This document shows, one piece after another, positions 1-8,246 of a stretch of DNA of 32,411 nucleotides. Each line of letters begins with the position of its first letter. The stretch's first letter is position 1. Source of the stretch: an uncultured Bacteroidales bacterium (GTDB taxonomy: Bacteria > Bacteroidota > Bacteroidia > Bacteroidales > Paludibacteraceae); assembly GCA_934692905.1 (NCBI GenBank), contig CAKUUM010000023.1, positions 1 to 32,411 on the forward strand. Reading direction: 5' to 3'. The notes beneath the pieces were generated by a model. That model made no database searches, was not told where the DNA came from, and worked only from the letters and a program-made list of their open reading frames with translations. Both the position numbers and the translations under genes were made by a program.

Positions 1-45
1 ATCCACAATATTTTCCAGCCTGCAAACCTCCCATCCTTTGGGCAC
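1..45 (-). CDS. hsdS: Type I restriction specificity subunit (HsdS), 5' fragment cut by the window edge
   Basis: Read on the minus strand, the first 60 bases encode SHYQNVPKGWEV followed by the start of a target-recognition domain. This matches the segment around the start of the complete hsdS at 2148 (HYQNMPQGWEV) and the start of that gene's second recognition domain (SHYQNVPFDIP). GTG at 43-45 sits where the other gene has ATG, so translation could start there. The protein continues beyond the left edge. The recombinase, not hsdM, lies immediately upstream, so I infer a second, possibly silent, specificity cassette. Confidence 0.6.
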   Translation of the reverse strand, partial: MPKGWEVCRLENIVD

Positions 46-72
46 ATTCTGATAATGTGAGATAGGTATAAT

Positions 73-99
73 AAAAAGCCCCTGTGCGGGGGCTTTTTT
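73..99 (-). terminator. Rho-independent terminator after the recombinase gene
   Basis: A-rich and GCCCC on the left pair with GGGGC and T-rich on the right around a six-base loop, with T or A runs on both sides so it could work in both directions. It begins two bases past the recombinase stop codon and separates that gene from the hsdS fragment at the window edge. Confidence 0.8.
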
Positions 100-100
100 G

Positions 101-904
101 TTACCAGTTTACTATTTTATCCACTATCTGCCGTTGTTCGCTGGCGGTGCGGCGGAGATAGATACGGGTGGTCTCTATGCTTTCGTGTCCCATCAAGTCT
201 GCCAACAGCGCAATATCATTGAACCTATCCAGAAAGTTCTTGGCATAGCGATGTCGGAACGAGTGCGGATAGACCACCTCCCGTTTTAGTCCGTACCTGT
301 CGGCAAAGTGCTTGAGTTGCATAGCGATACCCCGTGCCGTGATACGCTCGCCAAAACGGTTGAGGAAAATATACCCCGTTGTCAGTTGCCGTTCTTGCAG
401 CCATTGCAGGGCTTCCTGTTGCAAACTCTTCGGAATATAGATACGCCGCACTTTGCCGCCTTTGGTGTAGATGTCCAGATGCCCTGTCTGCACGTGTTCG
501 GCTTTTATCTGTAGCAGTTCGCTCACACGTGCCCCCGTGGCGGTCATAAACCACACCACAAAATACCAATCCTTGTACCCGTCGCGCAGCAGGCTTGCTT
601 TGAGAAACTTGTAATCGGCATTGCTGATGACGTTTTCGAGAAAATTCTTTTGCTGCACTTTCACAAAGCGCAGTTTCAGTTTGTCCTGCCTGGTGAACTC
701 CAGATACTTGTTGATTCCCTGCAAACGCAGATTGACGGTCTGCGGCTTGAAATGCTCCACAAGATAGCCTTTGTATGCAAGCAAGTTCTTTTTGTTGATT
801 TCTCCGTATGTTTTCTGAAAATACTGTACCGTCCAAACATACGAACTGACGGTGTTCTTCGCAAGGTCTAACCTCCGAAGAAAAGTTGCATAATCCGTTG
901 CCAT
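101..904 (-). CDS. Tyrosine recombinase (phage integrase family)
   Basis: A 267-aa site-specific recombinase that should cut and rejoin DNA through a covalent phosphotyrosine. An N-terminal SAM-like core-binding domain spans about residues 1-80 and the catalytic domain about 95-260. The full catalytic set is visible: Arg126 (TGARVSELL), Lys148, His214-x-x-Arg217 (HSFRHR), His240 (GHESIETT) and Tyr249. The size fits the small recombinases found beside hsdS genes in Bacteroidota and Firmicutes, where they invert or exchange specificity segments. It lies between one complete hsdS and a fragment of another, in the same orientation, so shuffling of recognition domains is the likely job. An ordinary chromosomal or mobile-element integrase remains possible. 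No TAnnTTTG promoter is obvious upstream. Confidence 0.9.
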   Translation of the reverse strand: MATDYATFLRRLDLAKNTVSSYVWTVQYFQKTYGEINKKNLLAYKGYLVEHFKPQTVNLRLQGINKYLEFTRQDKLKLRFVKVQQKNFLENVISNADYKFLKASLLRDGYKDWYFVVWFMTATGARVSELLQIKAEHVQTGHLDIYTKGGKVRRIYIPKSLQQEALQWLQERQLTTGYIFLNRFGERITARGIAMQLKHFADRYGLKREVVYPHSFRHRYAKNFLDRFNDIALLADLMGHESIETTRIYLRRTASEQRQIVDKIVNW

Positions 905-963
905 ACCTAAAAAAGATTTTTAGTGTATGGTATAATATACAGGATTTGCAATAGGTCGGTTGT

Positions 964-2148
964 CTAACGGAAATTTTCCTCGATGGTGTCTAATACACCG
1001 AATATCCGCTCTATTTCCGATACAATGCGTCTCTGCTCCGCAAGAGGAGGGAGGGGAAAATATAAGTCGAAAAAATCGACTTCATTAAACCCCACCTGTG
1101 CAGTTCTCGAAATGGTTTTTAGTTTATGTTGATATATTGGAGCCAAATAGTAGATGTATGCGAAATCTATATCTATCAACCCTGTATATTTAACAACAAC
1201 TTTCGTCATTGCAACATTATATGCTCCATATTCGGCACGAAAGACCTTACCTAATGAGCCACCATACCGAGCCAAAAGAATATCCCCTTTGTTAGTTCTT
1301 TTTTGTGCTAAATCTAAAGGTATGTACACAGGCACTGGAGTTGTGCCATAATCACGAATTTGATATAATCGTATGTATCCTTCTCTGTTCTCTGAAGAAA
1401 AATTACTTTTAGGAGGTTGAGAACCTCCCACCAAATTTATTATATCATTATGTAGTACCCATTCCCACGATGCGGGTATATCAAAAGGTACATTCTGATA
1501 ATGTGAGGTATCGGAAGGGGTAAAGTGCGGGTTGATGCGGTGCAGGAGGGCGATGGCGGGTTCGTCGTTAGGGTCTTGGGGTACAAGTTTGCCGTGGATA
1601 GCAAGGTCAAGCACTTTGGCACGCACTTGGCGTATCGCCGCTTGCAAATCCTGCTTGTTTGCCTCCAAATCATCTATCAACGCAAACCACTTTTCCACCT
1701 CCGCCACGATACGCCTTTGCTCCGCAAGCGGGGGAATAAGTATAGGTCTATTTTCAAATTTACCTTTTGTTATATGCACCATACCCGAACCATGGCTTTC
1801 CGCATAAAAGTCTCCAATCATCTGTATAAACGAGTAATACAGAAACTCTTTTAGTATAAAAGGTTTGGGTACAACCTTGAAAATATGCTGGTTAAGCCAT
1901 GCATCGCCTTTATGCCAAATGTATGTACCTAATGAGGCTGCCCACGCAAACAATAAATCGCCTTTGCGTACAAGATATTTATCTTCAAAATTAGCAGTTG
2001 AATAGTTGTAGGCTGCATTCTCGTCATTCAAATTCTGTATACGAATAATGGGTAATCCTTGCGTTTCCCATTCTTCAGGTTTGAACGCTCTACCGTTGGT
2101 ATATTCAGCCACCTCGCCTACTTTCAAAACCTCCCACCCTTGGGGCAT
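964..2148 (-). CDS. hsdS: Type I restriction-modification specificity subunit (HsdS)
   Basis: A 394-aa DNA-recognition subunit that would direct an HsdM2/HsdR2 complex to a bipartite site. There are two target-recognition domains: about residues 1-145, then 215-365. Each is followed by a conserved helical spacer (PPLAEQRRIVAEVEKWF and PPLAEQRRIVSEIERIF). The central linker carries the family hallmark HGKLVPQDPNDEPA. The reading frame is open upstream to a stop at 2206-2208 and still resembles the linker (DTPHYQNMPQGWEV). The ATG at 2148 is therefore inside conserved cassette sequence, with no Shine-Dalgarno and no recognisable promoter. hsdM and hsdR are absent, so this may be a silent donor cassette. 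Codons for the HYQN motif recur at both domain starts. Confidence 0.85.
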   Translation of the reverse strand: MPQGWEVLKVGEVAEYTNGRAFKPEEWETQGLPIIRIQNLNDENAAYNYSTANFEDKYLVRKGDLLFAWAASLGTYIWHKGDAWLNQHIFKVVPKPFILKEFLYYSFIQMIGDFYAESHGSGMVHITKGKFENRPILIPPLAEQRRIVAEVEKWFALIDDLEANKQDLQAAIRQVRAKVLDLAIHGKLVPQDPNDEPAIALLHRINPHFTPSDTSHYQNVPFDIPASWEWVLHNDIINLVGGSQPPKSNFSSENREGYIRLYQIRDYGTTPVPVYIPLDLAQKRTNKGDILLARYGGSLGKVFRAEYGAYNVAMTKVVVKYTGLIDIDFAYIYYLAPIYQHKLKTISRTAQVGFNEVDFFDLYFPLPPLAEQRRIVSEIERIFGVLDTIEENFR

Positions 2149-2206
2149 ATTCTGATAATGTGGCGTATCGGTAGTAGATATGGCGTTTTCAGGATGTGTA
2201 AGATAT

Positions 2207-2562
2207 TAAAAAATATTGGTATGTTTATATGCTAAAGGTTGCATAAGGGTTGCTCATCCCTTGCTGAATGGTTGCTGTTGGGTGCGAGGTTGAAAGGGGA
2301 AAGAAGAGATAAAAACATCGCGGGTCTATCGGGAGTCTGTCGCGGGTCAGCATTGCTATGCGGACAAACTGCAGTCTATCAACCGGCAGATGTTCCACAC
2401 GGCAAACGGTAATTGTCCGCAAAAGCGGGCAGGGTAGGGTGAGTACCTCATAAACTATATACACCCGCCCGCGCACGTGTGTATCACGTGTGTATATATA
2501 TAAATAAGTACTCACCCTACCTCTCCTACCCGCCCTGCTGTGTTAATTTGCGTAAAACCCTA
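2207..2562. other. Gene-free stretch upstream of the secreted repeat protein
   Basis: No supportable gene. It contains an 11-nt-unit repeat at 2320-2348 (GCGGGTCTATC, GGGAGTCTGTC, then a partial unit). It also holds the long inverted repeat at 2433-2521. The hsdM gene that would normally precede hsdS is not here. Confidence 0.6.
2433..2521. repeat. Large inverted repeat with nested stem and 11-bp tandem repeat in the loop
   Basis: Outer arms of 14 bp match perfectly (GGTAGGGTGAGTAC at 2433-2446, its complement at 2508-2521). An inner 9-bp pair lies at 2456-2464 (TATATACAC) and 2490-2498. The loop holds two perfect tandem copies of CACGTGTGTAT (2474-2484 and 2485-2495). It lies 40 bp upstream of the promoter of the next gene. 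It could be a recombination site, an operator or a structured RNA. Confidence 0.75.
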
Positions 2563-2593
2563 TTGCATACTCGACGGACTTTTCGTAATTTTG
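2563..2593 (+). promoter_or_regulatory. Bacteroidota-type promoter
   Basis: TTG at 2563-2565, a 20-nt gap, then TAATTTTG at 2586-2593, matching the TAnnTTTG consensus. It lies 23 bp before ATG 2617 and supports that start. Confidence 0.7.
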
Positions 2594-2616
2594 CCCTTGT
2601 TTTTATAGAAGTACGT

Positions 2617-4626
2617 ATGAAAAGGATTTTATCTGTTTTGACCGCATGGGTACTGGTCAGCAGCACCTACGCCGCAGTATTCACCCCTCACACCCTTAGC
2701 CGGCAGGACGTCGTGCGGCAGTCTGCCGTATCTGCCAAAGCCGATACGGTAAACGTGATTGGCAAGGACATCGATGAAAAAGAGTACTATTCGCGATTAG
2801 GGGAGTGGTACGTCTCGTTTTACAACTTGGAGCAGACTATGCACGTGCGTTTGGATTACAAATCCACTTCTTTTACGGGAACTTTCACCACGCAGGATTT
2901 CGCGATGGCGTTTATCAAGGACTACTCCTCGGGCAACGAACAAACTATACGTTTCGACTCCATTGCTGCCACGATTGCGGAGACCAAGGACTTTACGGAT
3001 ATTCATGCCATTGGCAGGACCAAGGAGGGCGTTATCTACAATATGCACATGCGCAAAAACAACTACACGCCCAAGGCGGAAGTCAATCTCACGTTCCCAA
3101 ATGTCACCTGCCAAGCACGGAACGACTGGTTCCAATTCGTCGGAAATAGCGAGACGGACGGCAGCATATTGCTCAAGGTGGCAAACAAGACAGGCACCCC
3201 CGCGGGCAAGTATGTGACGGCGGATTTCTACCCCCTCAAGGCGGACACATCGGGCTTTATGTACACGGACAAGACGGGCAAGGTGATTCATTATATTGAC
3301 GCCGAAGCCACTATCACATTTGCCAACCGTGTATATACCATCGACGCCTCGATGACCGGCTCCGACACCGTCCGCTACAACGTGAAGATGACCTACAGCC
3401 TGCCTGTGCCGGCCGACACGGTCCAGATAGACATCCGCAACCTCAAGGCAACCGACAACACAGGCATGATCGGCTCCTTCTGGCTGCAAGGCAGCAACAG
3501 CGATTGGACAGTGCAACTGATGGTGGATGCAGACGCCATGCGCACAGGCACCTACAACGTCACCCTGCCGCGACTGATGGACAACGCCACGCGGACGATG
3601 GCGGACGTCTCCGACGCTATGGTGGAAGTGACAGTCGGCAAAGAAGTGACGGCACACGCCAAAGTGTATGGCAACAACCGCACGCTCTACGACATTCACA
3701 TGGCATATATCATCCCCAACGCCAAAGACTCGCTGAGCATTACCATCCCCAACGCCGAAATGGTGAACCTGCTGTCCAACAGCACCTATCAGTTGCACGG
3801 TATGACGGCGGATAATGCCTACTATGTGTCCATCGTGCCTATGACCAAACAGGTGGCAGGCACGTTCACTGCGAAAAATCTGCTGGAGGAATACTCGTGC
3901 ATACAATATCCGGATGCCGACAACCACGTGGTTCAGGTATCCTTTATCGACGGCTCCGTCACCGCCACTATGTCTGCCGACAGCGTCATCACCATGCAGG
4001 GCAGGTTGCTCGGGTCGGATACTGTTCTGTACAAGATTACCATGACAGGCAAGTATGCGGAAGAGGTTGTCCGCTTGGAATATGACGAGATGGAGGGCGA
4101 AGTCAACAAGACTTATACCGCAGACGACGACCTGTCGTTTGATACCGCTTATGTCAACAAATACCACGAGATGTACGTCTCGCTCACGGCTGCCGATGGC
4201 TCGGATATGACGTCCCTCATCTTCTTTGTCGGGCACACGGACCCCGTCATCACCATCCCTGAAGGCGTGTATCCTATCAACGGCTCGGAGAAGGACAATA
4301 CCGTTCTGGCATCCCCTGGCGTAGCCGGCGCACAGGTATCTCCGTCGTTCTACGGGCACCTGAATGCGGACAAGGTGGTGACGTCGCCGGTATTTTTCTT
4401 GGTATCGGGCACTATAACGGTACTGAACAAGAACGGGCACCTCTATATGGAGATAAATGCGCACAACTCCTACGACCGGCCCGTGCATATCGTTTACACG
4501 CAATCCGACACGGCTGTGGAGGACGTCATCAGCACATGCGCTCCGCGGAAGACAATCGAGAACGGGCAACTGATTATCCTGCGCAACAACGAGCGTTTCA
4601 GCGTCTCGGGGAGCAAAATACGGTAA
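2617..4626 (+). CDS. Secreted repeat protein of unknown function
   Basis: A 669-aa exported protein. I chose ATG 2617 because it opens a good signal peptide (MKRILSVLTAWVLVSSTYA) and follows the promoter; upstream in-frame ATGs would lie before the promoter. The mature part looks all-beta. It has four or five loosely repeated segments of about 90-100 residues, each mixing phrases such as 'ATMTGSDTVRYNVKMTY' and 'VTAHAKVYGNNRTLYDIHM'. I do not recognise a named domain. The last 25 residues (KTIENGQLIILRNNERFSVS...) form a tail also found at the ends of the proteins at 4651-5727 and 11839-14802, which suggests a shared export or anchoring signal. The gene converges on the endonuclease gene with a 24-bp gap. 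Confidence 0.75.
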   Translation: MKRILSVLTAWVLVSSTYAAVFTPHTLSRQDVVRQSAVSAKADTVNVIGKDIDEKEYYSRLGEWYVSFYNLEQTMHVRLDYKSTSFTGTFTTQDFAMAFIKDYSSGNEQTIRFDSIAATIAETKDFTDIHAIGRTKEGVIYNMHMRKNNYTPKAEVNLTFPNVTCQARNDWFQFVGNSETDGSILLKVANKTGTPAGKYVTADFYPLKADTSGFMYTDKTGKVIHYIDAEATITFANRVYTIDASMTGSDTVRYNVKMTYSLPVPADTVQIDIRNLKATDNTGMIGSFWLQGSNSDWTVQLMVDADAMRTGTYNVTLPRLMDNATRTMADVSDAMVEVTVGKEVTAHAKVYGNNRTLYDIHMAYIIPNAKDSLSITIPNAEMVNLLSNSTYQLHGMTADNAYYVSIVPMTKQVAGTFTAKNLLEEYSCIQYPDADNHVVQVSFIDGSVTATMSADSVITMQGRLLGSDTVLYKITMTGKYAEEVVRLEYDEMEGEVNKTYTADDDLSFDTAYVNKYHEMYVSLTAADGSDMTSLIFFVGHTDPVITIPEGVYPINGSEKDNTVLASPGVAGAQVSPSFYGHLNADKVVTSPVFFLVSGTITVLNKNGHLYMEINAHNSYDRPVHIVYTQSDTAVEDVISTCAPRKTIENGQLIILRNNERFSVSGSKIR

Positions 4627-4650
4627 CGCCTTCTGCTGCTTGGGCGGTAA

Positions 4651-5727
4651 TTATTGCACGGCAACAAGGTTGCCGAGAAGGTCGTAGTACACCCCGTTGT
4701 GCTCGATGAGTATGACCCCGTTGCGCAGCACCTTGCGATAGGTGGCAGCGGGGTCTTGTTTTGTGTTTATGGCAGGAAAGGCAGTCTCCTCTTCGCACGG
4801 GCAGCCGCTCTTCTCGCTATCGGGCAGGTCGAGATAGTCTTCATCGTAAGTATTCTTCAGTTTGGCAAGTGTTACCGTCTGACCTCTGCGGTTGCCCCAG
4901 ATGTATTCCGCCAAGCAGGGGTACTCGATGAACGGGTTGCGGTTGTGCTGGAAATCGCTGACGGCGTCCATACGACGGAGTTCCTTGTCCGACACGGGGT
5001 CCTGACGGTGCCATTTTATCAGCAGTTCCGCCTCCCATGGCTGGAACTCGAGGTAGTTGTCGTTCTGCATGGCGAAGCGCGCCCCCACGTCCTTGTTGTC
5101 CAACCGCCAGCCCTTGTACTTGCTGCAAACCTCATCGGGATTGCCGTTGATGTCGTGCCCGTAGCAGGTCGCCATATAGAAATAGGCGCGGGCGAAGTCG
5201 CCCTTGTACTCGTCTTTGGGCTCAAAGACCCCGAAATACACCTTCAGGGAGTCGTGGTACATCTTGCCCACGCGTAGTGAACCCGTGCCCGACTTGATGT
5301 CCTTGTTGGGAACGCCGAGAGGGTAGTTGCTGCGCGAGGAGTTGGCTCGCGAATTTGACGGGTTGAGGTGGTAGCAGTCCTTGTAGGCATCGTTTTTGGA
5401 ACCGCCCCACCACGACTTGGCAAACGAGTGCTCGATGTTGCAGCCGCTTGCCACATCGCCCGGGTTGTTGAGTTTCTTCCATTCGTCGCTGTACATATCC
5501 ATGCAATAGCCGTTCTCATCGCGGTCGGAGTAGTAGAACACCTCCCACGTACACCCTTTGCCGCTGCCATACGGAATGACAGTGTGTTTGCGGATGATGG
5601 CTTTGAGTGTGGCTTTCAGTTCGGCATCACGGGTGCCGTCTATGCGGTCGTAGTACCCCGTGGGCATGGTCTCTGCCAGCGCCACCAGCGGCAGCAGACT
5701 TAATAAAAACAGGTATGTTTTCTTCAT
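4651..5727 (-). CDS. Secreted endonuclease I family nuclease
   Basis: A 358-aa exported nuclease of the EndA/BsrA family (Endonuclease_1), which cleaves DNA or RNA with a metal-dependent beta-beta-alpha centre. The signal peptide covers about residues 1-18 (MKKTYLFLLSLLPLVALA). Family motifs are clear: GCNIEHSFAKSWWGG with the catalytic His100, then HLNPSNSRANSSRSNYPLG at about 119-137 holding the asparagine ligands. Four paired cysteines (59, 75, 96, and about 119) fit an extracellular protein. After the nuclease domain comes a linker with two cysteines (CPCEEE) and a tail, YRKVLRNGVILIEHNGVYYDLLG, shared with two other secreted proteins in this window. Likely role: nutrient scavenging from extracellular nucleic acid or escape from DNA nets. 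It may be co-transcribed with 5809-7140, 81 bp upstream, because no clear promoter lies between. Confidence 0.9.
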   Translation of the reverse strand: MKKTYLFLLSLLPLVALAETMPTGYYDRIDGTRDAELKATLKAIIRKHTVIPYGSGKGCTWEVFYYSDRDENGYCMDMYSDEWKKLNNPGDVASGCNIEHSFAKSWWGGSKNDAYKDCYHLNPSNSRANSSRSNYPLGVPNKDIKSGTGSLRVGKMYHDSLKVYFGVFEPKDEYKGDFARAYFYMATCYGHDINGNPDEVCSKYKGWRLDNKDVGARFAMQNDNYLEFQPWEAELLIKWHRQDPVSDKELRRMDAVSDFQHNRNPFIEYPCLAEYIWGNRRGQTVTLAKLKNTYDEDYLDLPDSEKSGCPCEEETAFPAINTKQDPAATYRKVLRNGVILIEHNGVYYDLLGNLVAVQ

Positions 5728-5808
5728 TTACAGGTGTTTTTAGGATTATAAAATAGTGAGATGCGCAAAACGGCTCCGGATTCCGGATGTTTGTGCGTAC
5801 CTATGGTA

Positions 5809-7140
5809 TTATCTCAGAAAGTTGAGAATGCCCTTGCCCACGTCCAGAATTTCTTTGGCTTTACTACTATCTGTTTCTTTTGTGCCATCGGATGTTTTCG
5901 GGCGTTTCGGTGTCCTTGATTTGCTGCCCGTCTTCGGCTTGTCGCCACTGAATTCCTTGCCGCTCCACACGGCACGCACGGGTAATCCGGGAACCACATT
6001 GTCGCCCACAGGGTCCTCGTTGTACTGGTAGGTTGATATTTGGAGTATAGATACACCGATGTCGTCGTTCCTGGTGTAGGAAGTTCCCCAGTTGAATGTG
6101 TAGATATACCGCACACGCGTTCCGTTGGCAGTCTGGTAGTATCCTCCTATGCCGCGCCCTTCCAGTTTTGCCCCTACCATCGTGCCGGAATAGGGGGTGA
6201 AGATGGACTTGCCGTTTATGAGACTGGTCCAGAGCGTGCCCTTCACGCCGTTCACTATCAGGAACTTGGGATAGCAGTTCTCACGCATTTCCTTGACCTG
6301 CAAGCGCGTGGGTATGCTCCATTCACCACCCATATTCTGTCGTGCCGCATCGAACTCCGGCAGAAGTCTGAAGCCCATGGACGTGGTCGTTGAGTAGAAG
6401 TCATTCTCCTCAGGAAACGTTGTGAAGTTGTGGATATTGTTGTAGATGTATGACCCGAAGCCGGTGAAGTTCTCCTTGATGTATGTCTTTTTGGGCTCTG
6501 TTTCGCCATAGGCGTAATAGTTGCCGTAGCCTTCGGGGGTCGTTGCGCCCACATTGCAGGTAGCCCACAGGGTGCCGCTGGGCAGCCCGAGGTCCACATA
6601 TCCGTGGCCGGCATGCTCGCCGTCGGCAGGACTGACGGCGGTGTTGGCAAGGATAGGGTCGGGTTCTCCGGGCAGTTTGAATACAGCCTCGCATATCAGC
6701 GGGCGACCTGACGAGCCTCGGAGAATCTTTGCCGGCTTGCCGTTGATAGTGGCATTCACCATGCTGTTGTCCACGGTGAAATTCTTGTCGTTCTTGTAGT
6801 TGAAGAGCACATCGGTGTAGTTGGTCACACGCACGACAAACACGTACTCTCTGTCTGCCTGAAACTGTTCCTCCACCAAAGGATAGGCGCGGTTGCCTTG
6901 CGTGTCAAACTCGTAGATTGTCACGCTGCCGCCGTTTATCTTCTGTTCGCCAAGCACGTTCTCCGGGCCGAATACGTCGGTGGTGATGCCGGTAATCTCG
7001 GTGCCGTCGAACATGGCATCGCCTACTTGCGGTATGCGCACCGTGATATCAATCTGCTTGATTCTCTGCTGATTCTGAGCCTGTGTGCATGGTGCCGCAA
7101 AGAACAACATCACGGCAAATAAAACAAGCGCCTGTTTCAT
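5809..7140 (-). CDS. Secreted FISUMP-like domain protein
   Basis: A 443-aa exported protein with a signal peptide at about residues 1-21 (MKQALVLFAVMLFFAAPCTQA). Residues about 25-165 form a beta-rich N-terminal domain I do not recognise. From about 175 the protein has the start of the Fibrobacter-succinogenes-major-paralogue-like domain common in Bacteroidales: GHGYVDLGLPSGTLWATCNVGATTPEGYGNYYAYGETEP, continuing through WSIPTRLQVKEM to GLPVRAVW at about 385. Family function is unknown; the fold is thought to be lectin- or SUMF1-like and the proteins are surface-exposed. The C-terminus is unusual: a lysine/proline/threonine-rich linker (TGSKSRTPKRPKTSDGT) and a short helix, without the sorting tail of its neighbours. 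Confidence 0.8.
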   Translation of the reverse strand: MKQALVLFAVMLFFAAPCTQAQNQQRIKQIDITVRIPQVGDAMFDGTEITGITTDVFGPENVLGEQKINGGSVTIYEFDTQGNRAYPLVEEQFQADREYVFVVRVTNYTDVLFNYKNDKNFTVDNSMVNATINGKPAKILRGSSGRPLICEAVFKLPGEPDPILANTAVSPADGEHAGHGYVDLGLPSGTLWATCNVGATTPEGYGNYYAYGETEPKKTYIKENFTGFGSYIYNNIHNFTTFPEENDFYSTTTSMGFRLLPEFDAARQNMGGEWSIPTRLQVKEMRENCYPKFLIVNGVKGTLWTSLINGKSIFTPYSGTMVGAKLEGRGIGGYYQTANGTRVRYIYTFNWGTSYTRNDDIGVSILQISTYQYNEDPVGDNVVPGLPVRAVWSGKEFSGDKPKTGSKSRTPKRPKTSDGTKETDSSKAKEILDVGKGILNFLR

Positions 7141-7180
7141 ATATTCTTAATATTAGATGTCCTTGAGTAGATATGTTTTG

Positions 7181-7212
7181 CAAAGATACTACAAAATGGG
7201 GAGATGTGCAAA
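7181..7212 (-). promoter_or_regulatory. Bacteroidota-type promoter for the FISUMP-like gene
   Basis: On the minus strand, TTTG (7209-7212), a 20-nt gap, then TATCTTTG (7181-7188). The start codon at 7140 is about 40 bp downstream. Confidence 0.8.
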
Positions 7213-7228
7213 AAGAAAATGAATTATT

Positions 7229-7248
7229 CAGGGCAACCGCATCAAAAT
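7229..7248 (+). repeat. 20-mer shared with 32336-32355
   Basis: Identical 20 bases to 32336-32355, located about 17 bp beyond the -33 box of the FISUMP-like gene. No transposase gene lies next to either copy. Confidence 0.7.
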
Positions 7249-7382
7249 AGTAATGGGACAATGAAAAAACAGTACAATAGTCCTCAAAATAGCATCCAAA
7301 TGCCGGCAAAAAGACATAATGAAACGTATCTGTAGTTCGGCAAAGCCGATAACGACGCGGGACGCGTTGTCACAAATGCAGT

Positions 7383-7440
7383 AAATCCATTCAGTTTGTG
7401 CCAAACTGTCCGCGGACGGGGGCGTCCGCGTCCCCGGCGA
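7383..7440. repeat. 58-bp intergenic repeat, copy 1
   Basis: Matches 14975-15032 at 55 of 58 positions by eye. It holds two adjacent small hairpins: CAGTTTG-TGC-CAAACTG and CGCGGAC-(6 nt)-GTCCGCG. The copies lie in the two intergenic regions flanking the pair of large surface-protein genes. Confidence 0.85.
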
Positions 7441-7525
7441 CTGAATTATTATGTTTATGGCGTGAAGATGGGGTGTAGGTGGTTCCTGTCGGTTGTTTGC
7501 GGAACTGATATTCGCCCGAAGTTTA

Positions 7526-7569
7526 CTCGGCAAGGTCTCGGCAAGGTCTCGGTAACCACTCGGAAATTA
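7526..7569 (+). repeat. 11-nt tandem repeat (CTCGGCAAGGT family)
   Basis: Four consecutive 11-nt units: CTCGGCAAGGT twice, then CTCGGTAACCA and CTCGGAAATTA. Related units lie at 14853 onward and, inverted, at 22503-22524. Confidence 0.75.
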
Positions 7570-7603
7570 GTCTTGGAAATTGCGGCAAAAAGTAGGTCAA
7601 TTC

Positions 7604-7634
7604 TTGCAAATGTCGTTTTTGGGCACTAACTTTG
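7604..7634 (+). promoter_or_regulatory. Bacteroidota-type promoter without a nearby gene
   Basis: TTG 7604-7606, 20-nt gap, TAACTTTG 7627-7634. The next gene starts 600 bp downstream, so this is either a chance match, the relic of a lost gene or the promoter of a non-coding RNA. Confidence 0.5.
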
Positions 7635-7921
7635 CGGTGAAGATTTGAACATATTGTACTGAACTCTTGAACATTTTGTGTCGGATAATGGCTTTTCTAT
7701 CAGTGTTTTAGTGGTGTGTTAACGGCTTTTGTGGAATAAACATAGATGTATTAACGGTTCATTATATGGAAATTAACGGAGGAGGGTGTCCGATAATGCA
7801 AATTCGTGGGCGATTATATGGGTGATTATATGTTTGTCTTGTGTGTGGGAGATGTGTGGTAAGTGTGCTAATATACGTTAATGATGTGCCGAAACACGCT
7901 ATTTTATAAAAATGTTTGGAG

Positions 7922-7952
7922 TTGGAGGTTGCCGATTTTTGTATTATCTTTG
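7922..7952 (+). promoter_or_regulatory. Bacteroidota-type promoter upstream of the BspA-like gene
   Basis: TTG 7922-7924, 20-nt gap, TATCTTTG 7945-7952. If used, the BspA-like mRNA would have a leader of nearly 290 nt holding the 11-nt repeat at 8141-8179. Confidence 0.6.
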
Positions 7953-8140
7953 CGCGCGATTTGAAATACGACTATCTCCGCCCATGGGGTAAACACAAGG
8001 ATACACAATACCCCATCTCTACGAGGATTCGCCTTATTATCCAATCACACAGCGTTGTACAACAGCGTTGTTTAATTATGCAACCTTACACAACCGTCAA
8101 GTGCTGTTGCCAATACATGATAGGTCTGTCAGAGATCCGA

Positions 8141-8179
8141 GATAGACCCGCTATCAACCCGCGATAGACTCGCGACAGG
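8141..8179 (+). repeat. 11-nt tandem repeat (GATAGACCCGC family)
   Basis: Units GATAGACCCGC, TATCAACCCGC, GATAGACTCGC and a partial GACAGG follow each other without gaps. The same family occurs inverted at 2320-2348. Confidence 0.7.
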
Positions 8180-8246
8180 TATGTAAGGTGTAACCAAGAT
8201 ATAACTAACATAAAAAATATTGTATAACATTAAATAACGAAATACA

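Larger units (their letters stand above)
7213..8246. other. Gene-free kilobase with promoters and repeats
   Basis: No open frame here resembles a gene. In order it contains: a 20-mer shared with 32336-32355 (7229-7248); a 58-bp double-hairpin block shared with 14975-15032 (7383-7440); an 11-nt tandem repeat (7526-7569); two plus-strand promoter matches (7604-7634 and 7922-7952); and a second 11-nt repeat (8141-8179). From 7640 to 7920 the plus strand is rich in G and T and short of C. Confidence 0.65.

Noticed and set aside
101..904. Integrase of an integrative element spanning the window
   Set aside because: No attachment-site pair, tRNA gene, relaxase or phage genes seen; the hsdS setting explains the gene better.
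2797..4569. Long open frame (590 codons) on the minus strand opposite the secreted repeat protein
   Set aside because: Shadow of the real gene: composition is rich in H, V, G and R, with no signal peptide or domain, while the plus strand has a promoter, signal peptide and shared tail.
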